A stretch of DNA of 64,000 nt from Actinomycetes bacterium. GTDB taxonomy: Bacteria; Actinomycetota; Actinomycetes; Propionibacteriales; Propionibacteriaceae. The notes under the pieces were generated by a model, which ran no database searches, was not told where the DNA came from, and saw only the letters and a program-made list of their open reading frames with translations. The translations under genes and the position numbers were made by a program. This document shows, piece by piece, positions 18,990 through 28,459 of this stretch (the first letter of the stretch is position 1; each line of letters begins with the position of its first letter). The stretch covers positions 1 through 64,000 of the forward strand of contig JAEZHJ010000009.1 in NCBI GenBank assembly GCA_023436925.1. The letters are read 5' to 3'.

Positions 18990-20780
18990 TCAGGACCCGG
19001 AGGTCAGCCTCGCCGGCTGCCGGTCGGCCCGAGTGCGCTCCTCCGGCCCGACCAGGACGGCGGGCAGCCACCCGCGCACGGCATTGAGGAAGGCCACCCC
19101 CTCCACCCGGGCCAGGTCGGCCAGGCTCACCTCGGCCTCGATCAGGGTCCCGGCGGCCAGCCACGCCTCCCGCTCCACCCCCGGCAGCAGCCCGGCGGTG
19201 GCCGGTGGAGTCACCCAGCGGCCGTCGATCCGGAAGGCCAGGTTCCCCAGCGTCGCCTCGGTCACCCGGGCGTCGGGGGTGTGGCAGATGACGTCGAAGG
19301 CGCCGGGCGGACGCCGGTCTCGCAGCCGCTGGTAGTGGGTCCGCCAGGTCGTCTTGTGGGCGACCACCGGACGCAGGCTCGCCACGTCCAGCGGCTCGGT
19401 CGCCAGCGCCAGCGGCACCGGGTCCGGAAAGTCCTCCAGCGGCCCGATCCCCACCCGCACGGTGGCGTCGCCGGCGGTCAGCCGTACCCGGTGGCGGCCG
19501 GACGGGTGCGCTGCGGCGAGGTCCGCCAGCGCCTGCCGGGCCCGGGCGAGGTCGACCCCGAGGCCGAGCGCCGCCTCCGTCCGGGCCAGCCGCGCCAGGT
19601 GGCCGGTCAGCCGCGGGTACTCCCCGTCGACCAGCAGCAGGGTCTCCAGCGCGGCCGGTGGTGTCCCGCCCAGGAACCGGGCCTTCGCCCGCCACTCGGC
19701 CAGCTCGCCGGCCGGGTCCGAGTCGGCGACGATCCCCGAGCCCACACCGCACTCCAGGCGGCCGGCCCGCCGTTCGACGGTCCGGATGGCGACGTTGAAG
19801 ATCGCCTCGCCGCCGGGGCGGAGCACGCCGAGCGTGCCGCAGTACCAGCCGCGCGGCCGGCCCTCCAGGCCCGCGATGAGCTGCATCGCGCGGATCTTCG
19901 GTGCCCCGGTGACCGACCCGCACGGGAAGAGGGCGGCGAAGACGTCGACCAGTCCGGTGCCGGGCGTGGCCCGGCCGCTGACCGTGGAGACGAGCTGCCA
20001 CAGCGTGGGCAGCCGCACGAGGTCGAACAGGGCGTCCACCCGCACCGTCCCGGGCAGGCAGACCCGGCCCAGGTCGTTGCGCAGCAGGTCGACGATCATC
20101 AGGTTCTCGGCCCGCTCCTTGGGGTCCTCGCGCAGCCGCTGCGGCGAGGTGTCGGACGGCGCCGTCCCCTTCATCGGCTGGGTCACCAGCCGGCCGTCGG
20201 GGTGGGCATGGACGAACAGCTCGGGAGAGGCGCTGGCGACCCCGGCCCCGGCCAGGAAGACCGCGTAGCCGCCGGGCTGGGCCGCGGCCAGCTCCCGGAA
20301 GGTCGGGTACAGGTCGGCGGCGGTCTCTCCGGGCGCCACCATCCGGCCGGTCAGGTTCACCTGGTAGCAGTCCCCGGCGGCGATGTGGGCCTGGACGGCG
20401 CAGACCGCGGCGGCCGGGCCCCCGGCGGTGAACTCCGCCGCCGGGAACCAGTCCGGCCGGACGGGGGCGGGTGCCCCCGGCCAAGGAACCGGTTCGCCGG
20501 TGAAGACCTCGAACCGGGCCAGCTCGCCGTCCCCGGCGTGGGTGGTCTGGGCGCGGTCCCAGGCCGCGCCGGCCTCGTAGCGAAGACCGCCGACCACCCA
20601 GCCACCCGCCAGGGCGGCTGCCTGGGCCGCCGCCACCACCGCCGGCACCTCCTCCAACCGGGATGTCGCCAGGACGCGGTCGGGCGGACTGGTGAAGGCG
20701 CCCCTCAGGCGGGGGCCGTCCCGGTCGCCGGGGTCCAGCGGCACGTCGAAGGCCGCGTGCACCAACTGTCCCCGGGTCAT
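18990..20780 (-). CDS. pabB: Aminodeoxychorismate synthase component I fused to aminodeoxychorismate lyase (PabB-PabC)
   Basis: A 596-residue bifunctional folate enzyme. Residues about 130-365 are a chorismate-binding domain: AAGDCYQVNLTGR, SPELFVHA, QPMKGTAPS, ENLMIVDLLRNDLGRV, FPCGSVTGAPKIRAM and GVGSGIVADSDP. Residues about 370-596 are a fold-type IV aminotransferase/lyase: the active Lys probably in HKTTWRTHYQ and the cofactor-cradle motif EATLGNLAF. Together they would convert chorismate, with a glutaminase partner (PabA, not here), to p-aminobenzoate. ATG 20780. It lies between purQ and purL on the opposite strand, convergent with purQ. Folate feeds formyl groups into purine synthesis, which may explain the neighbourhood. 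Confidence 0.92.
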   Translation of the reverse strand: MTRGQLVHAAFDVPLDPGDRDGPRLRGAFTSPPDRVLATSRLEEVPAVVAAAQAAALAGGWVVGGLRYEAGAAWDRAQTTHAGDGELARFEVFTGEPVPWPGAPAPVRPDWFPAAEFTAGGPAAAVCAVQAHIAAGDCYQVNLTGRMVAPGETAADLYPTFRELAAAQPGGYAVFLAGAGVASASPELFVHAHPDGRLVTQPMKGTAPSDTSPQRLREDPKERAENLMIVDLLRNDLGRVCLPGTVRVDALFDLVRLPTLWQLVSTVSGRATPGTGLVDVFAALFPCGSVTGAPKIRAMQLIAGLEGRPRGWYCGTLGVLRPGGEAIFNVAIRTVERRAGRLECGVGSGIVADSDPAGELAEWRAKARFLGGTPPAALETLLLVDGEYPRLTGHLARLARTEAALGLGVDLARARQALADLAAAHPSGRHRVRLTAGDATVRVGIGPLEDFPDPVPLALATEPLDVASLRPVVAHKTTWRTHYQRLRDRRPPGAFDVICHTPDARVTEATLGNLAFRIDGRWVTPPATAGLLPGVEREAWLAAGTLIEAEVSLADLARVEGVAFLNAVRGWLPAVLVGPEERTRADRQPARLTSGS

Positions 20781-20811
20781 GCGGCCAAGCCTGCCAGCCC
20801 GTCGGGGCAGC

Positions 20812-21606
20812 TCAGCGCCGTGCCACCCTCGAGGTGGTGAAGTCCAGCGGATCGGTCCGCGGGCCGGACGCCAGCGCGGTGCCGTGACCGGCGCAGGCGT
20901 CCTCCAACCCGTCGGCGGTCACCGGGTCGGCCACCAGGTGGTCGACCGCGGCAGCCGCGGCGGCGGCGAGCCCGGCCCGGCCCGGGACGACCTGGACCAG
21001 GTCGGCCGGCAGCCGGGAGGCGGCTAGGAGCCGGGTCAGGAACAAGGCGGTGAACCCGCAGCGCAGCTCCGGGAGGAGGACCACGCCGTTGCCGGCGACC
21101 AGGGCCGCCGTCGCCGTGACCGGGTCGAACGGGGCAGCCGGATCGGGGACGATGCCGACCACCCCCCGCGGCTCGTGGCGCTCGACGGCGGTGGTGCGCA
21201 GCCCGGTGCGGTGGCGCACTGGCCGCAGGACGCGCATCCCCGCCCGGGCGACCCGCAGGCTTTCGGGGCCCGAACGGGCGACCTGGTCCTCGGCTGTCGC
21301 GGGGTCGATGCCGGTCTCGGCCCGCAGCACCTCGGCCATCGGGTGGCGGTAGGAGTCGAGCAGGCCGACCAGCCGTTTGAAGGGTGCCAGCCGGAACGCG
21401 ACCGGCATCGCCGCCCAGGCCCGCTGCGCGCTCCCGGCCCGGCGGACGGCCTCGGCCAGGTCCCCGGCCGTCCCGACCGGCAAGGCGCCCAGGGGGCTGC
21501 CGTCCACCACCGAGCACAGCTGCGCCGACTCGGTGGCATGCGGGGTACAGGCCAGGCCGGCGAGCCCTCCGGTGGGCCGTTCCCCCAGGAACGCGATTGC
21601 TGGCAA
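20812..21606 (-). CDS. Truncated, degenerate aldehyde-dehydrogenase-like protein
   Basis: A 264-residue frame that resembles only the N-terminal, cofactor-binding half of an aldehyde dehydrogenase, normally about 450-500 residues. Recognisable is EPRGVVGIVPDPAAPFDPVTATAALVAGN followed by GVVLLPE, which matches the region usually reading PLGVVGxIxPWNFP and AGNxVVxKPSE. The PWN Asn and the KPSE Lys are both replaced, and the catalytic Glu (ELGG) and Cys (GQxC) segments are absent because the protein ends. Dehydrogenase activity is therefore very unlikely. Start TTG 21606, five bases after AGGAG. Stable translation of a relic, a repurposed fold or a decaying gene are all possible. Confidence 0.65.
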   Translation of the reverse strand: MPAIAFLGERPTGGLAGLACTPHATESAQLCSVVDGSPLGALPVGTAGDLAEAVRRAGSAQRAWAAMPVAFRLAPFKRLVGLLDSYRHPMAEVLRAETGIDPATAEDQVARSGPESLRVARAGMRVLRPVRHRTGLRTTAVERHEPRGVVGIVPDPAAPFDPVTATAALVAGNGVVLLPELRCGFTALFLTRLLAASRLPADLVQVVPGRAGLAAAAAAAVDHLVADPVTADGLEDACAGHGTALASGPRTDPLDFTTSRVARR

Positions 21607-21697
21607 GGCGGCTCCTGTTCCAGGGACTTGGCCCAGCGTAAGGCCGGGCCGCCTCCAACCGCCTCGGACGCGGCCGGATGTGGACGTCTTGCCGGGG

Positions 21698-21703
21698 TAG
21701 ATT
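21698..21703 (+). promoter_or_regulatory. -10 box of a near-leaderless promoter (purL)
   Basis: TAGATT, seven bases, then GTG 21711. It lies in the divergent gap with the aldehyde-dehydrogenase relic. Confidence 0.55.
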
Positions 21704-21710
21704 GACGCGC

Positions 21711-23981
21711 GTGGTCGACACCGTTTCCGATGCCACCGACACCCCCGAGGTCGAGCAGCCCTGGGCCGCTCTCGGACTGAAGTCCGACGAGTACGCCAGG
21801 ATCCGCGAGATCCTCGGCCGCCGGCCCACCTCCTGCGAGCTGGCGATGTACTCGGTGATGTGGTCGGAGCACTGCTCCTACAAGTCGTCCAAGGTCCACC
21901 TGTCCCGCTTCGGCGAACTCGGCCGGCAGACCCCCCGCGGCGAGCTGCTCGCCGGGATCGGGGAGCAGGCGGGCGTGGTGGACGTCGGCCACGGCCTCGC
22001 CGTCACGTTCAAGATCGAGTCCCACAACCACCCCTCCTATGTCGAGCCCTACCAGGGGGCGGCGACCGGGGTGGGCGGCATCGTCCGCGACATCCTGGCG
22101 ATGGGCGCCCGGCCGATCGGCGTGATGGACTCGCTGCGGTTCGGCGCCCTGGACGCCCCCGACACCGCCCGGGTGCTGCCCGGCGTCGTGGCCGGCGTCG
22201 GCGGCTACGGCAACTGCCTCGGCCTTCCCAACATCGGTGGGGAGGTCGTCTTCCACCCGTCCTACTACGGCAACCCGCTGGTGAACGCATTGTGCGTCGG
22301 GGTGCTGCGCCACGAGGACCTGCACCTGGCCTTCGCCTCCGGCACCGGCAACAAGGTGATCCTCTACGGCGCCGCCACCGGTGGTGACGGGATCGGTGGC
22401 GCGTCCATCCTGGCCTCGGAGACCTTCGAGGCGGACGGTCCCGCCAAGCGGCCCGCCGTCCAGGTCGGCGACCCGTTCATGGAGAAGCTGCTCATCGAGT
22501 GCACCCTCGAACTCTTCGCCGCGGGCGTGGTGGTCGGGATCCAGGACCTCGGTGCGGCCGGCATCTCCTGCGCCACCTCCGAACTGGCCAGCGCCGGCGA
22601 CGGCGGGATGCACGTCGACCTCGACCTCGTGCCGCTGCGGGACCACACGCTCAGCCCGGAGGAGATCCTGATGAGCGAGTCCCAGGAACGCATGATGGCC
22701 GTCGTCCAGCCGGACAAGGTCGACGCCTTCCTGGCGATCTGCCGCAAGTGGGACGTCCTGGCCACCGTCATCGGGGAGGTCACCGACGGCGACCGGCTGG
22801 TGATCGACTGGCATGGCGAGCGGGTCGTCGACGTCGACCCGGCCACGGTCGCCCACGAGGGCCCGGTCTACCACCGCCCCCTGGCCCGGCCGGACTGGAT
22901 CGACGAGCTGAACGCTGACTCCGCCAACCAGCTGCCTCGGCCCGGTGAGCCCGCCGAACTCGCCGACCAGCTGCTGCGGCTGGTGTCGGCGCCCAACCAG
23001 GCCGACAAGTCCTGGGTGACCGACCAGTACGACCGCTACGTCCGGGGCAACTCGATCCTGGCCCAGCCCGATGGTGCCGGGATGCTGCGCCTCGATGAGG
23101 CGAGCGGCCTCGGGGTGGCGCTGGCCGTGGACTGCAACGCCCGGTTCACCCTGCTCAACCCCTACCTCGGCGCCCAGCTCGCGCTGGCCGAGTCCTACCG
23201 CAATGTGGCCTGCTCCGGTGCCGAGCCGGTCGCGATCACCGACTGCCTCAACTTCGGCTCGCCGGAGGACCCGGCGGTGATGTGGCAGTTCTCCGAGGCG
23301 ATCCTCGGCCTGGTGGACGGCTGCAAGCAGCTCGGGACGCCGGTCACCGGCGGGAACGTCAGCTTCTACAACCAGACCGGCGGCGCGAACATCCTGCCCA
23401 CCCCGGTGGTCGGCATGCTCGGCGTGATCGACAACGTCGCCGACCGGCTGACCAGCGGCTTCCGCCGGCCCGGCGACCAGGTCTGGTTGCTCGGCACCAC
23501 CGGTGAGGACCTGTCCGGCAGCGCCTGGGCGGAGGTCGTCCACGACCACCTCGGCGGCACCCCGCCGGTGCCCGACCTCGACCACGAGGCCCGGCTCGGC
23601 CGGGTGTTGGCCGCCGCCGCGAAGCGACACCTGCTCGGCTCGGCCCACGACCTGTCCGACGGCGGCCTGGGCCAGGCCCTGGTCGAGAGTTGCCTGCGGT
23701 TCGGCAAGGCCGCCCGGATCGACCTGCCCGAGGGCGACGCCTGCGTCCAGCTGTTCTCCGAGACCCCCGGACGGGTGCTGGTCTCGCTGCCCGGCGAGCA
23801 CGCCGACGAGTTCGGCGCGCTGTGCGCCGAGCACGGCATCCCGGCCGCCCACCTCGGCGAGGTGACCGACACCGGCGTCCTCGAGGTCGCGGGCTTCGCC
23901 GTCCGGCTCGCCGAACTGGACCAGGCCTGGCGGGCACCGATCCCGGCCGCCCTGCAGGGCACCCCCGAAGCAGTCGCCTGA
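21711..23981 (+). CDS. purL: FGAM synthase large subunit PurL
   Basis: A 756-residue small-type PurL that uses ATP and ammonia from PurQ to convert FGAR to FGAM. Visible: [12 protein letters not shown] with the active His, [25 protein letters not shown], the Mg/ATP loop, [32 protein letters not shown] and [10 protein letters not shown]. The small size agrees with separate purS and purQ genes at 18060-18979. GTG 21711 is chosen because of the -10 box seven bases upstream; an in-frame ATG at 21678 would run through that box. Confidence 0.96.
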   Translation: MVDTVSDATDTPEVEQPWAALGLKSDEYARIREILGRRPTSCELAMYSVMWSEHCSYKSSKVHLSRFGELGRQTPRGELLAGIGEQAGVVDVGHGLAVTFKIESHNHPSYVEPYQGAATGVGGIVRDILAMGARPIGVMDSLRFGALDAPDTARVLPGVVAGVGGYGNCLGLPNIGGEVVFHPSYYGNPLVNALCVGVLRHEDLHLAFASGTGNKVILYGAATGGDGIGGASILASETFEADGPAKRPAVQVGDPFMEKLLIECTLELFAAGVVVGIQDLGAAGISCATSELASAGDGGMHVDLDLVPLRDHTLSPEEILMSESQERMMAVVQPDKVDAFLAICRKWDVLATVIGEVTDGDRLVIDWHGERVVDVDPATVAHEGPVYHRPLARPDWIDELNADSANQLPRPGEPAELADQLLRLVSAPNQADKSWVTDQYDRYVRGNSILAQPDGAGMLRLDEASGLGVALAVDCNARFTLLNPYLGAQLALAESYRNVACSGAEPVAITDCLNFGSPEDPAVMWQFSEAILGLVDGCKQLGTPVTGGNVSFYNQTGGANILPTPVVGMLGVIDNVADRLTSGFRRPGDQVWLLGTTGEDLSGSAWAEVVHDHLGGTPPVPDLDHEARLGRVLAAAAKRHLLGSAHDLSDGGLGQALVESCLRFGKAARIDLPEGDACVQLFSETPGRVLVSLPGEHADEFGALCAEHGIPAAHLGEVTDTGVLEVAGFAVRLAELDQAWRAPIPAALQGTPEAVA

Positions 23982-24032
23982 GGCCCGGCGCGCGGGCGCA
24001 CGGGGGACGAGTCAGGGACGGATCCGGGGTGC

Positions 24033-24053
24033 CGGCCCTCCCCGTGGGGGCCG
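24033..24053 (+). terminator. Candidate terminator after purL
   Basis: A 7-bp stem (24033-24039 with 24047-24053, one wobble pair) has a 7-base loop, 52 bases after the purL stop and before the next ribosome-binding site. Confidence 0.4.
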
Positions 24054-24094
24054 CCGCTCGGCACAATGGTGGGGTCGCACGAGCGGAGGACCCG

Positions 24095-25417
24095 ATGACC
24101 GATCCCAGCACCCACCCCGACCAGCCGGCCGGGGCGCCGGACCCGATCCCCACCCAGCCCAGCCCGGTCGAGCCGGCGGTCTCCGAGCCGGAGCCCACCG
24201 AGCTGACCGAACCCGCTCCCGAGGTCGTCGGTACCGAACCGCTGCCTGCCGAGCCCGCCGAGGGCGAGGTGCCGGCTCCGACCGACACGATGCCCGAGCC
24301 GACCGGGTACGAGTGGCAGCCGGCGACCGCGGCGTCGAGCGATCCCGGGGCAGTCGAGGCCGAGCCGGTCGAGGTCGTCGAACCCGAGGTGGTGGAGCCC
24401 TCCGGTGACGAGGACGCTGCCGCCCGCACCGAGATCCTGGAGGCCGAGGTCGTCGAGACCCCGCCCGCAGACGAGGCTTCCGCACCCGTCGCCGGCAAGC
24501 CCGAACCGGCCGCTGAGCCCGTCGAGACCCTCGTGCTGGACGACGCCGAGGTCCAAGCTCCGGCCGGGACCGACTTCACCGTGACCGAGCCCACCGGCGC
24601 CGGCCCGCAGGCCCCGGCCGCCGAGACCGCCGACCCGTTCGCCGTGTCGACCCAGCCACCGGCCGGGGCCGGCAGCATCCTGGACCTGCCGCCGCTGCCG
24701 GACCTGTCGGCCTACACCCCGCCCACCCCGCCGCCCGCCGCGCCGACCCCGCCCCCGACCTACCCGCAGGCGTCCGGCTACCCGCAGGCGTCCGGCTACT
24801 CCCAGCCGCAGCCCGGTGCCGGGTACCCCGGCGGTTACGGCCAGCAGAGCGCCGGCCAGGCCTACGGCCACGGCTCGACCAGCTACGACCAGCCGGGCCC
24901 GTACCAGTCGGCCCCGGCGCCCCAGCCGGCGCCGCCCTACGGCCAGCCTGCACCGCCGTACGCGCAGCCGGCACCCCCCTACGCGCAGCCGGCACCGCCG
25001 CCCTTCGCCCAGCCCAGCCCGGCGGGGGCACCCTACGGTGCACCGACCAGCTACGGCGTTCAGCCGTACTCGGCGGTCCCCGGTGATGCCACCATGGCGT
25101 CGATGGCCCACTGGCTGCCGCTCGCTGTCGGTGTCGCGACCGGCGGGACCCTGGGCTTCCTGGCCCCGCTGATCCTGATGCTGACCAAGGGGCAGAGCGA
25201 TCCGCTGGTTCGGGCCAATGCGGTCGAGGCGCTGAACTTCAACATCACCGTGCTGATCGGGCTGATCGCCTCGGCGGTGCTCACCCTCGTGCTGGTGGGC
25301 ATCATCGGGCTGATCGTGATCCCCGTGGCGGCGATCATCCTGCAGATCCTCGGTGCGCTGGCTGCCAGCCGGGGTGAGGTGTACCGCTACCCGATCAACA
25401 TCCGGTTCGTGAAGTGA
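24095..25417 (+). CDS. DUF4870 membrane protein with long disordered acidic/Pro-rich N-terminus
   Basis: A 440-residue protein in three parts. Residues 1 to about 200 are acidic and Pro/Glu-rich (many EPVE, EPEVVE and PAE strings). Residues about 200-325 are a Pro/Gln/Tyr/Gly-rich linker with near repeats (two copies of YPQASGY and several PAPPYAQ). The last 105 residues are a DUF4870 (Tic20-like) domain with about three helices: MASMAHWLPLAVGVA, PLILMLTKGQSDPLVRANAVEALNFN and a hydrophobic hairpin. Function of DUF4870 is not established. The start is ATG 24095, four bases after GGAGGA; the frame is open upstream only as a shadow of purL. Followed by a strong terminator. Confidence 0.88.
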   Translation: MTDPSTHPDQPAGAPDPIPTQPSPVEPAVSEPEPTELTEPAPEVVGTEPLPAEPAEGEVPAPTDTMPEPTGYEWQPATAASSDPGAVEAEPVEVVEPEVVEPSGDEDAAARTEILEAEVVETPPADEASAPVAGKPEPAAEPVETLVLDDAEVQAPAGTDFTVTEPTGAGPQAPAAETADPFAVSTQPPAGAGSILDLPPLPDLSAYTPPTPPPAAPTPPPTYPQASGYPQASGYSQPQPGAGYPGGYGQQSAGQAYGHGSTSYDQPGPYQSAPAPQPAPPYGQPAPPYAQPAPPYAQPAPPPFAQPSPAGAPYGAPTSYGVQPYSAVPGDATMASMAHWLPLAVGVATGGTLGFLAPLILMLTKGQSDPLVRANAVEALNFNITVLIGLIASAVLTLVLVGIIGLIVIPVAAIILQILGALAASRGEVYRYPINIRFVK

Positions 25418-25421
25418 CCTC

Positions 25422-25451
25422 CGGCCGGCGCCGCCCCAACGGCGCCGGCCG
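25422..25451. terminator. Intrinsic terminator after the DUF4870 gene
   Basis: A perfect 12-bp stem (25422-25433 with 25440-25451) has a 6-base CCCCAA loop, five bases after the stop codon. Confidence 0.75.
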
Positions 25452-25524
25452 AACGCCTCCCGGTGGAGGTTCCAGGGCGGCGTCCGCGACGGTGGGCGCA
25501 CCCGGGCGCCGGGGGTCCGACCGG

Positions 25525-25530
25525 TAGGAT
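25525..25530 (+). promoter_or_regulatory. -10 box of a leaderless promoter (purF)
   Basis: TAGGAT, six bases, then GTG 25537. Confidence 0.65.
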
Positions 25531-25536
25531 GACGAC

Positions 25537-27003
25537 GTGGCGCTGCCCCTGGACGACCTCGACCTGCTGGACGCGGACCACCCCCCACGCGATGCCTGCG
25601 GGGTGTTCGGTGTGTGGGCGCCGGGCGAGGAAGTCTCCAAGCTGACCTACTTCGGCCTCTTCGCGCTGCAGCACCGCGGCCAGGAATCGGCCGGGATGGC
25701 GGTCAGCACCGGCGACCGGATCATGGTCGTCAAGGACATGGGCCTGGTCTCGCAGGTCTTCGACGAGCGGGCGCTGAGCGCGTTGCGCGGCCACCTGGCG
25801 ATCGGGCACTGCCGCTACTCCACGACCGGCTCCTCCACCTGGAGCAACGCCCAGCCGACCTTCCGGGCCACCGCCACCGGCGGGCTGGCGCTGGGCCACA
25901 ACGGCAACCTGACCAATACCGACGAGCTGGAGACCTGGCTGGCCGGCCAGCGCACCGGGGAGCAGGTGCCGCGCAAGGACCGGATGGATTCGACCTCCGA
26001 CACCGCCTTGCTGACCGCCCTGCTGTCCGCCTTCTCCGCCGACGGCCTGGAGAACGCCGCGATGACCGTCCTGCCGCGGCTGCAGGGCGCCTTCTGCCTG
26101 GTCTTCTGCGACGAGCGGACGCTGTTCGCCGCCCGCGACCCCCAAGGCATCCACCCGCTCGTGCTGGGCCGACTGGACCGCGGCTGGGTGGTCGCGAGCG
26201 AGACCGCCGCGCTCGACATCGTCGGCGCCTCGCTGATCCGCGAGGTGGAACCCGGCGAACTGCTGATGATCGACGCCGACGGCCTGCGCAGCCGCCGGTT
26301 CACCGAGCCGGACCCGCACGGCTGCATCTTCGAGTACGTCTACCTGGCCCGGCCCGACAGCCTGATCTCCGACCGGCGGGTGCACGCGGTACGCACCGAG
26401 ATCGGCCGGACCCTGGCGATGGAGGCCCCGGCCGACGCCGACCTCGTGATCCCCACGCCCGAGTCGGGCACCCCCTCGGCGATCGGCTACGCCGACGCCT
26501 CGGGCATCCCGTACGGCCAGGGTCTGGTCAAGAACTCCTACGTGGGGCGGACCTTCATCGAGCCGAGCCAGACCATCCGGCAGCTCGGCATCCGGCTCAA
26601 GCTGAACCCGATCCGCGACGTCATCGAGGGCAGGCGGCTGGTCGTCGTCGACGACTCGATTGTCCGCGGCAACACCCAGCGCGCGCTGGTGCGCATGCTG
26701 CGGGAGGCCGGGGCGGCCGAGGTGCACGTCAGGATCGCCTCCCCGCCCGTGCTGTGGCCGTGCTACTACGGCATCGACTTCGCGACCCGCGCCGAGCTGA
26801 TCGCTCCCGGTCTGGAGGTCGACGAGATCTGCCGCTCGATCGGGGCCGACTCGCTGGGCTACATCAGCCTGGACGGCCTGGTCGCCTCGACCGGGGTGTC
26901 GAAGCGGCGGCTGTGCACGGCATGTTTCGACGGCGAGTACCCGGTGCCGATCGCTCCGGCCCGGGCCCGGCAACTCGAAGTGGAGGGCAACGTTGGCTGC
27001 TGA
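25537..27003 (+). CDS. purF: Amidophosphoribosyltransferase
   Basis: A 488-residue enzyme for the first committed purine step, making 5-phosphoribosylamine from PRPP and glutamine. The N-terminal nucleophile is Cys 21 in RDACGVFGVW, so a 20-residue propeptide is expected to be removed. Then come FALQHRGQESAGM, GHCRYSTTGS, HNGNLTN, the PRPP loop VVVDDSIVRGNTQR, and a C-terminal RRLCTACFDG with cysteines fitting the iron-sulfur type of Bacillus PurF. GTG start and leaderless promoter. It overlaps purM by 11 bases. Confidence 0.97.
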   Translation: MALPLDDLDLLDADHPPRDACGVFGVWAPGEEVSKLTYFGLFALQHRGQESAGMAVSTGDRIMVVKDMGLVSQVFDERALSALRGHLAIGHCRYSTTGSSTWSNAQPTFRATATGGLALGHNGNLTNTDELETWLAGQRTGEQVPRKDRMDSTSDTALLTALLSAFSADGLENAAMTVLPRLQGAFCLVFCDERTLFAARDPQGIHPLVLGRLDRGWVVASETAALDIVGASLIREVEPGELLMIDADGLRSRRFTEPDPHGCIFEYVYLARPDSLISDRRVHAVRTEIGRTLAMEAPADADLVIPTPESGTPSAIGYADASGIPYGQGLVKNSYVGRTFIEPSQTIRQLGIRLKLNPIRDVIEGRRLVVVDDSIVRGNTQRALVRMLREAGAAEVHVRIASPPVLWPCYYGIDFATRAELIAPGLEVDEICRSIGADSLGYISLDGLVASTGVSKRRLCTACFDGEYPVPIAPARARQLEVEGNVGC

Positions 27004-28066
27004 CGCCACCCCGCTCGCGGCCTACGCGGCCGCCGGGGTCGACATCGAGGCGGGGGACCGCGCCGTCCAACTCATGAAGGCCTCCGTGGCCCGCACCCAC
27101 CGTCCGGAGGTGCTCGGCGGGCTGGGCGGCTTCGCCGGCTACTTCGACGCCGCCGCCCTGGCTGCCTACCGGCACCCGGTCCTGGCCACCTCCACCGACG
27201 GGGTCGGGACGAAGGTGGCGATCGCCCAGGCGATGGGCGTCTACGACACCATCGGGTTCGACCTGGTCGGGATGCTCGTCGACGACCTGGTCGTCTGCGG
27301 CGCCGAACCCCTGTTCGTCACCGACTACATCGCCTGCGGCAAGGTCCACCCCGAACGGATCGCCGGCATCGTGGACGGCATCGCTCGAGCCTGCATCGAG
27401 GCGGGGGCGGCGCTGCTCGGCGGCGAGACCGCCGAACACCCCGGCCTGCTCGGGCCCGACGAGTTCGATGTCGCCGGCGCCACCACCGGCGTGGTGGAGA
27501 AGGACGCGATCCTGGGCGCCGACCGGGTCGTCCCCGGCGATGTGGTGCTCGCGCTGGCCGCGTCCGGACTGCATTCCAACGGCTACTCGCTGGTCCGCCA
27601 CGTCCTGCTGCAGCAGGCCGGCTGGTCGCTGGACCGTCACGTCCCCGAGCTCGGCAGGACGCTGGGGGAGGAGCTGCTCGAGCCCACCCGGATCTATGCC
27701 AAGTCCTGCCTGGCCCTGACCGCGGCCTGCGAGGTCCACGCCATGAGCCACATCACCGGCGGCGGGCTGGCCGCCAACCTGTCGCGGGTGCTGCCCGAGG
27801 GCATCGAGGTGGTGATCGACCGCGGCAGCTGGACCCCGCCGGCGGTGTTCGGCCTCGTCCAGCAGGTGGGAGCGGTCTCCCAGGCGGACCTGGAGGCGAC
27901 CCTCAACCAGGGGGTCGGGATGGTCGTCGTCCTGCCCGCCGAGGAGGTCGATGCAGCCCGGGCCGTGCTGCGTGGCTTCGGCATCGACTCGTGGCCCGCC
28001 GGGGAGGCGCTGCGGGCGGACGGAGCGGGTTCGGCCAGGCTGGCCGGTGCCCACCCTGCCCGCTAG
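26993..28066 (+). CDS. purM: Phosphoribosylformylglycinamidine cyclo-ligase (AIR synthetase)
   Basis: A 357-residue enzyme that closes the imidazole ring, turning FGAM into AIR with ATP. Visible: TSTDGVGTKVAIA, DLVGMLVDDLVVCGAEPLFVTDY, LLGGETAEHPG, GLHSNGYSLVR and SHITGGGLAANLSRV. The start is TTG 26993, overlapping the end of purF, with GGAGGG six bases upstream inside purF; translation is thus probably coupled. Full length for the family. Confidence 0.95.
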   Translation: MAADATPLAAYAAAGVDIEAGDRAVQLMKASVARTHRPEVLGGLGGFAGYFDAAALAAYRHPVLATSTDGVGTKVAIAQAMGVYDTIGFDLVGMLVDDLVVCGAEPLFVTDYIACGKVHPERIAGIVDGIARACIEAGAALLGGETAEHPGLLGPDEFDVAGATTGVVEKDAILGADRVVPGDVVLALAASGLHSNGYSLVRHVLLQQAGWSLDRHVPELGRTLGEELLEPTRIYAKSCLALTAACEVHAMSHITGGGLAANLSRVLPEGIEVVIDRGSWTPPAVFGLVQQVGAVSQADLEATLNQGVGMVVVLPAEEVDAARAVLRGFGIDSWPAGEALRADGAGSARLAGAHPAR

Positions 28067-28068
28067 AC

Positions 28069-28098
28069 GGGCCCTTTGGCCCACGCCCAAATCTTGGG
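28069..28098 (+). terminator. Pair of small hairpins after purM
   Basis: Two short perfect stems lie close together: 5 bp with a 4-base loop (28069-28073 with 28078-28082) and 5 bp with a 3-base loop (28086-28090 with 28094-28098). Weak termination is possible before the DUF3073 gene. Confidence 0.3.
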
Positions 28099-28180
28099 TA
28101 ACCTTGCCATTACGACACACTTTTGAACCACATGAAGCGGCTCGGCCGCTGTGAACAGGCGAGGGGGCTGACCCGACACT

Positions 28181-28411
28181 ATGGGGCGCGGCCGTGCTAA
28201 GGCGAAGCAGACCAAGGTTGCTCGCGATCTGAAGTATCGTTCCTACTCCACCGACTTCGCGTCGCTCGAGCGGGAACTCCGAGGCGGAGACTACGTGTCC
28301 GCCGACTCACCCGATGAACCGGAAGCCGACGTCGACGACGACCAGTACGCCGACCTCGCCAGCCGCTACGCCGACTTCGGCGAGGACGGCGAGATCCGCC
28401 GCATCGGCTGA
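28181..28411 (+). CDS. DUF3073 protein
   Basis: A 76-residue protein that begins MGRGRAKAKQTKVARDLKY, the basic N-terminus conserved in DUF3073, and ends with an acidic half (DEPEADVDDDQYADLA and GEDGEI). The family is small, conserved in actinobacteria and of unknown role; it often lies downstream of purM, as here. The basic/acidic split suggests nucleic-acid or protein contact. ATG 28181 has GAGGGGG upstream, and a 6-bp hairpin (28136-28150) sits in the leader. Confidence 0.93.
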   Translation: MGRGRAKAKQTKVARDLKYRSYSTDFASLERELRGGDYVSADSPDEPEADVDDDQYADLASRYADFGEDGEIRRIG

Positions 28412-28459
28412 TCCAGCTGCTCCACCCTCGTCGCGTTCCGTCCCACCCCTTCGCCGGAG

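Noticed and set aside
21036..23852. Minus-strand open frame of about 940 codons across purL
   Set aside because: Antisense shadow of purL; composition only.
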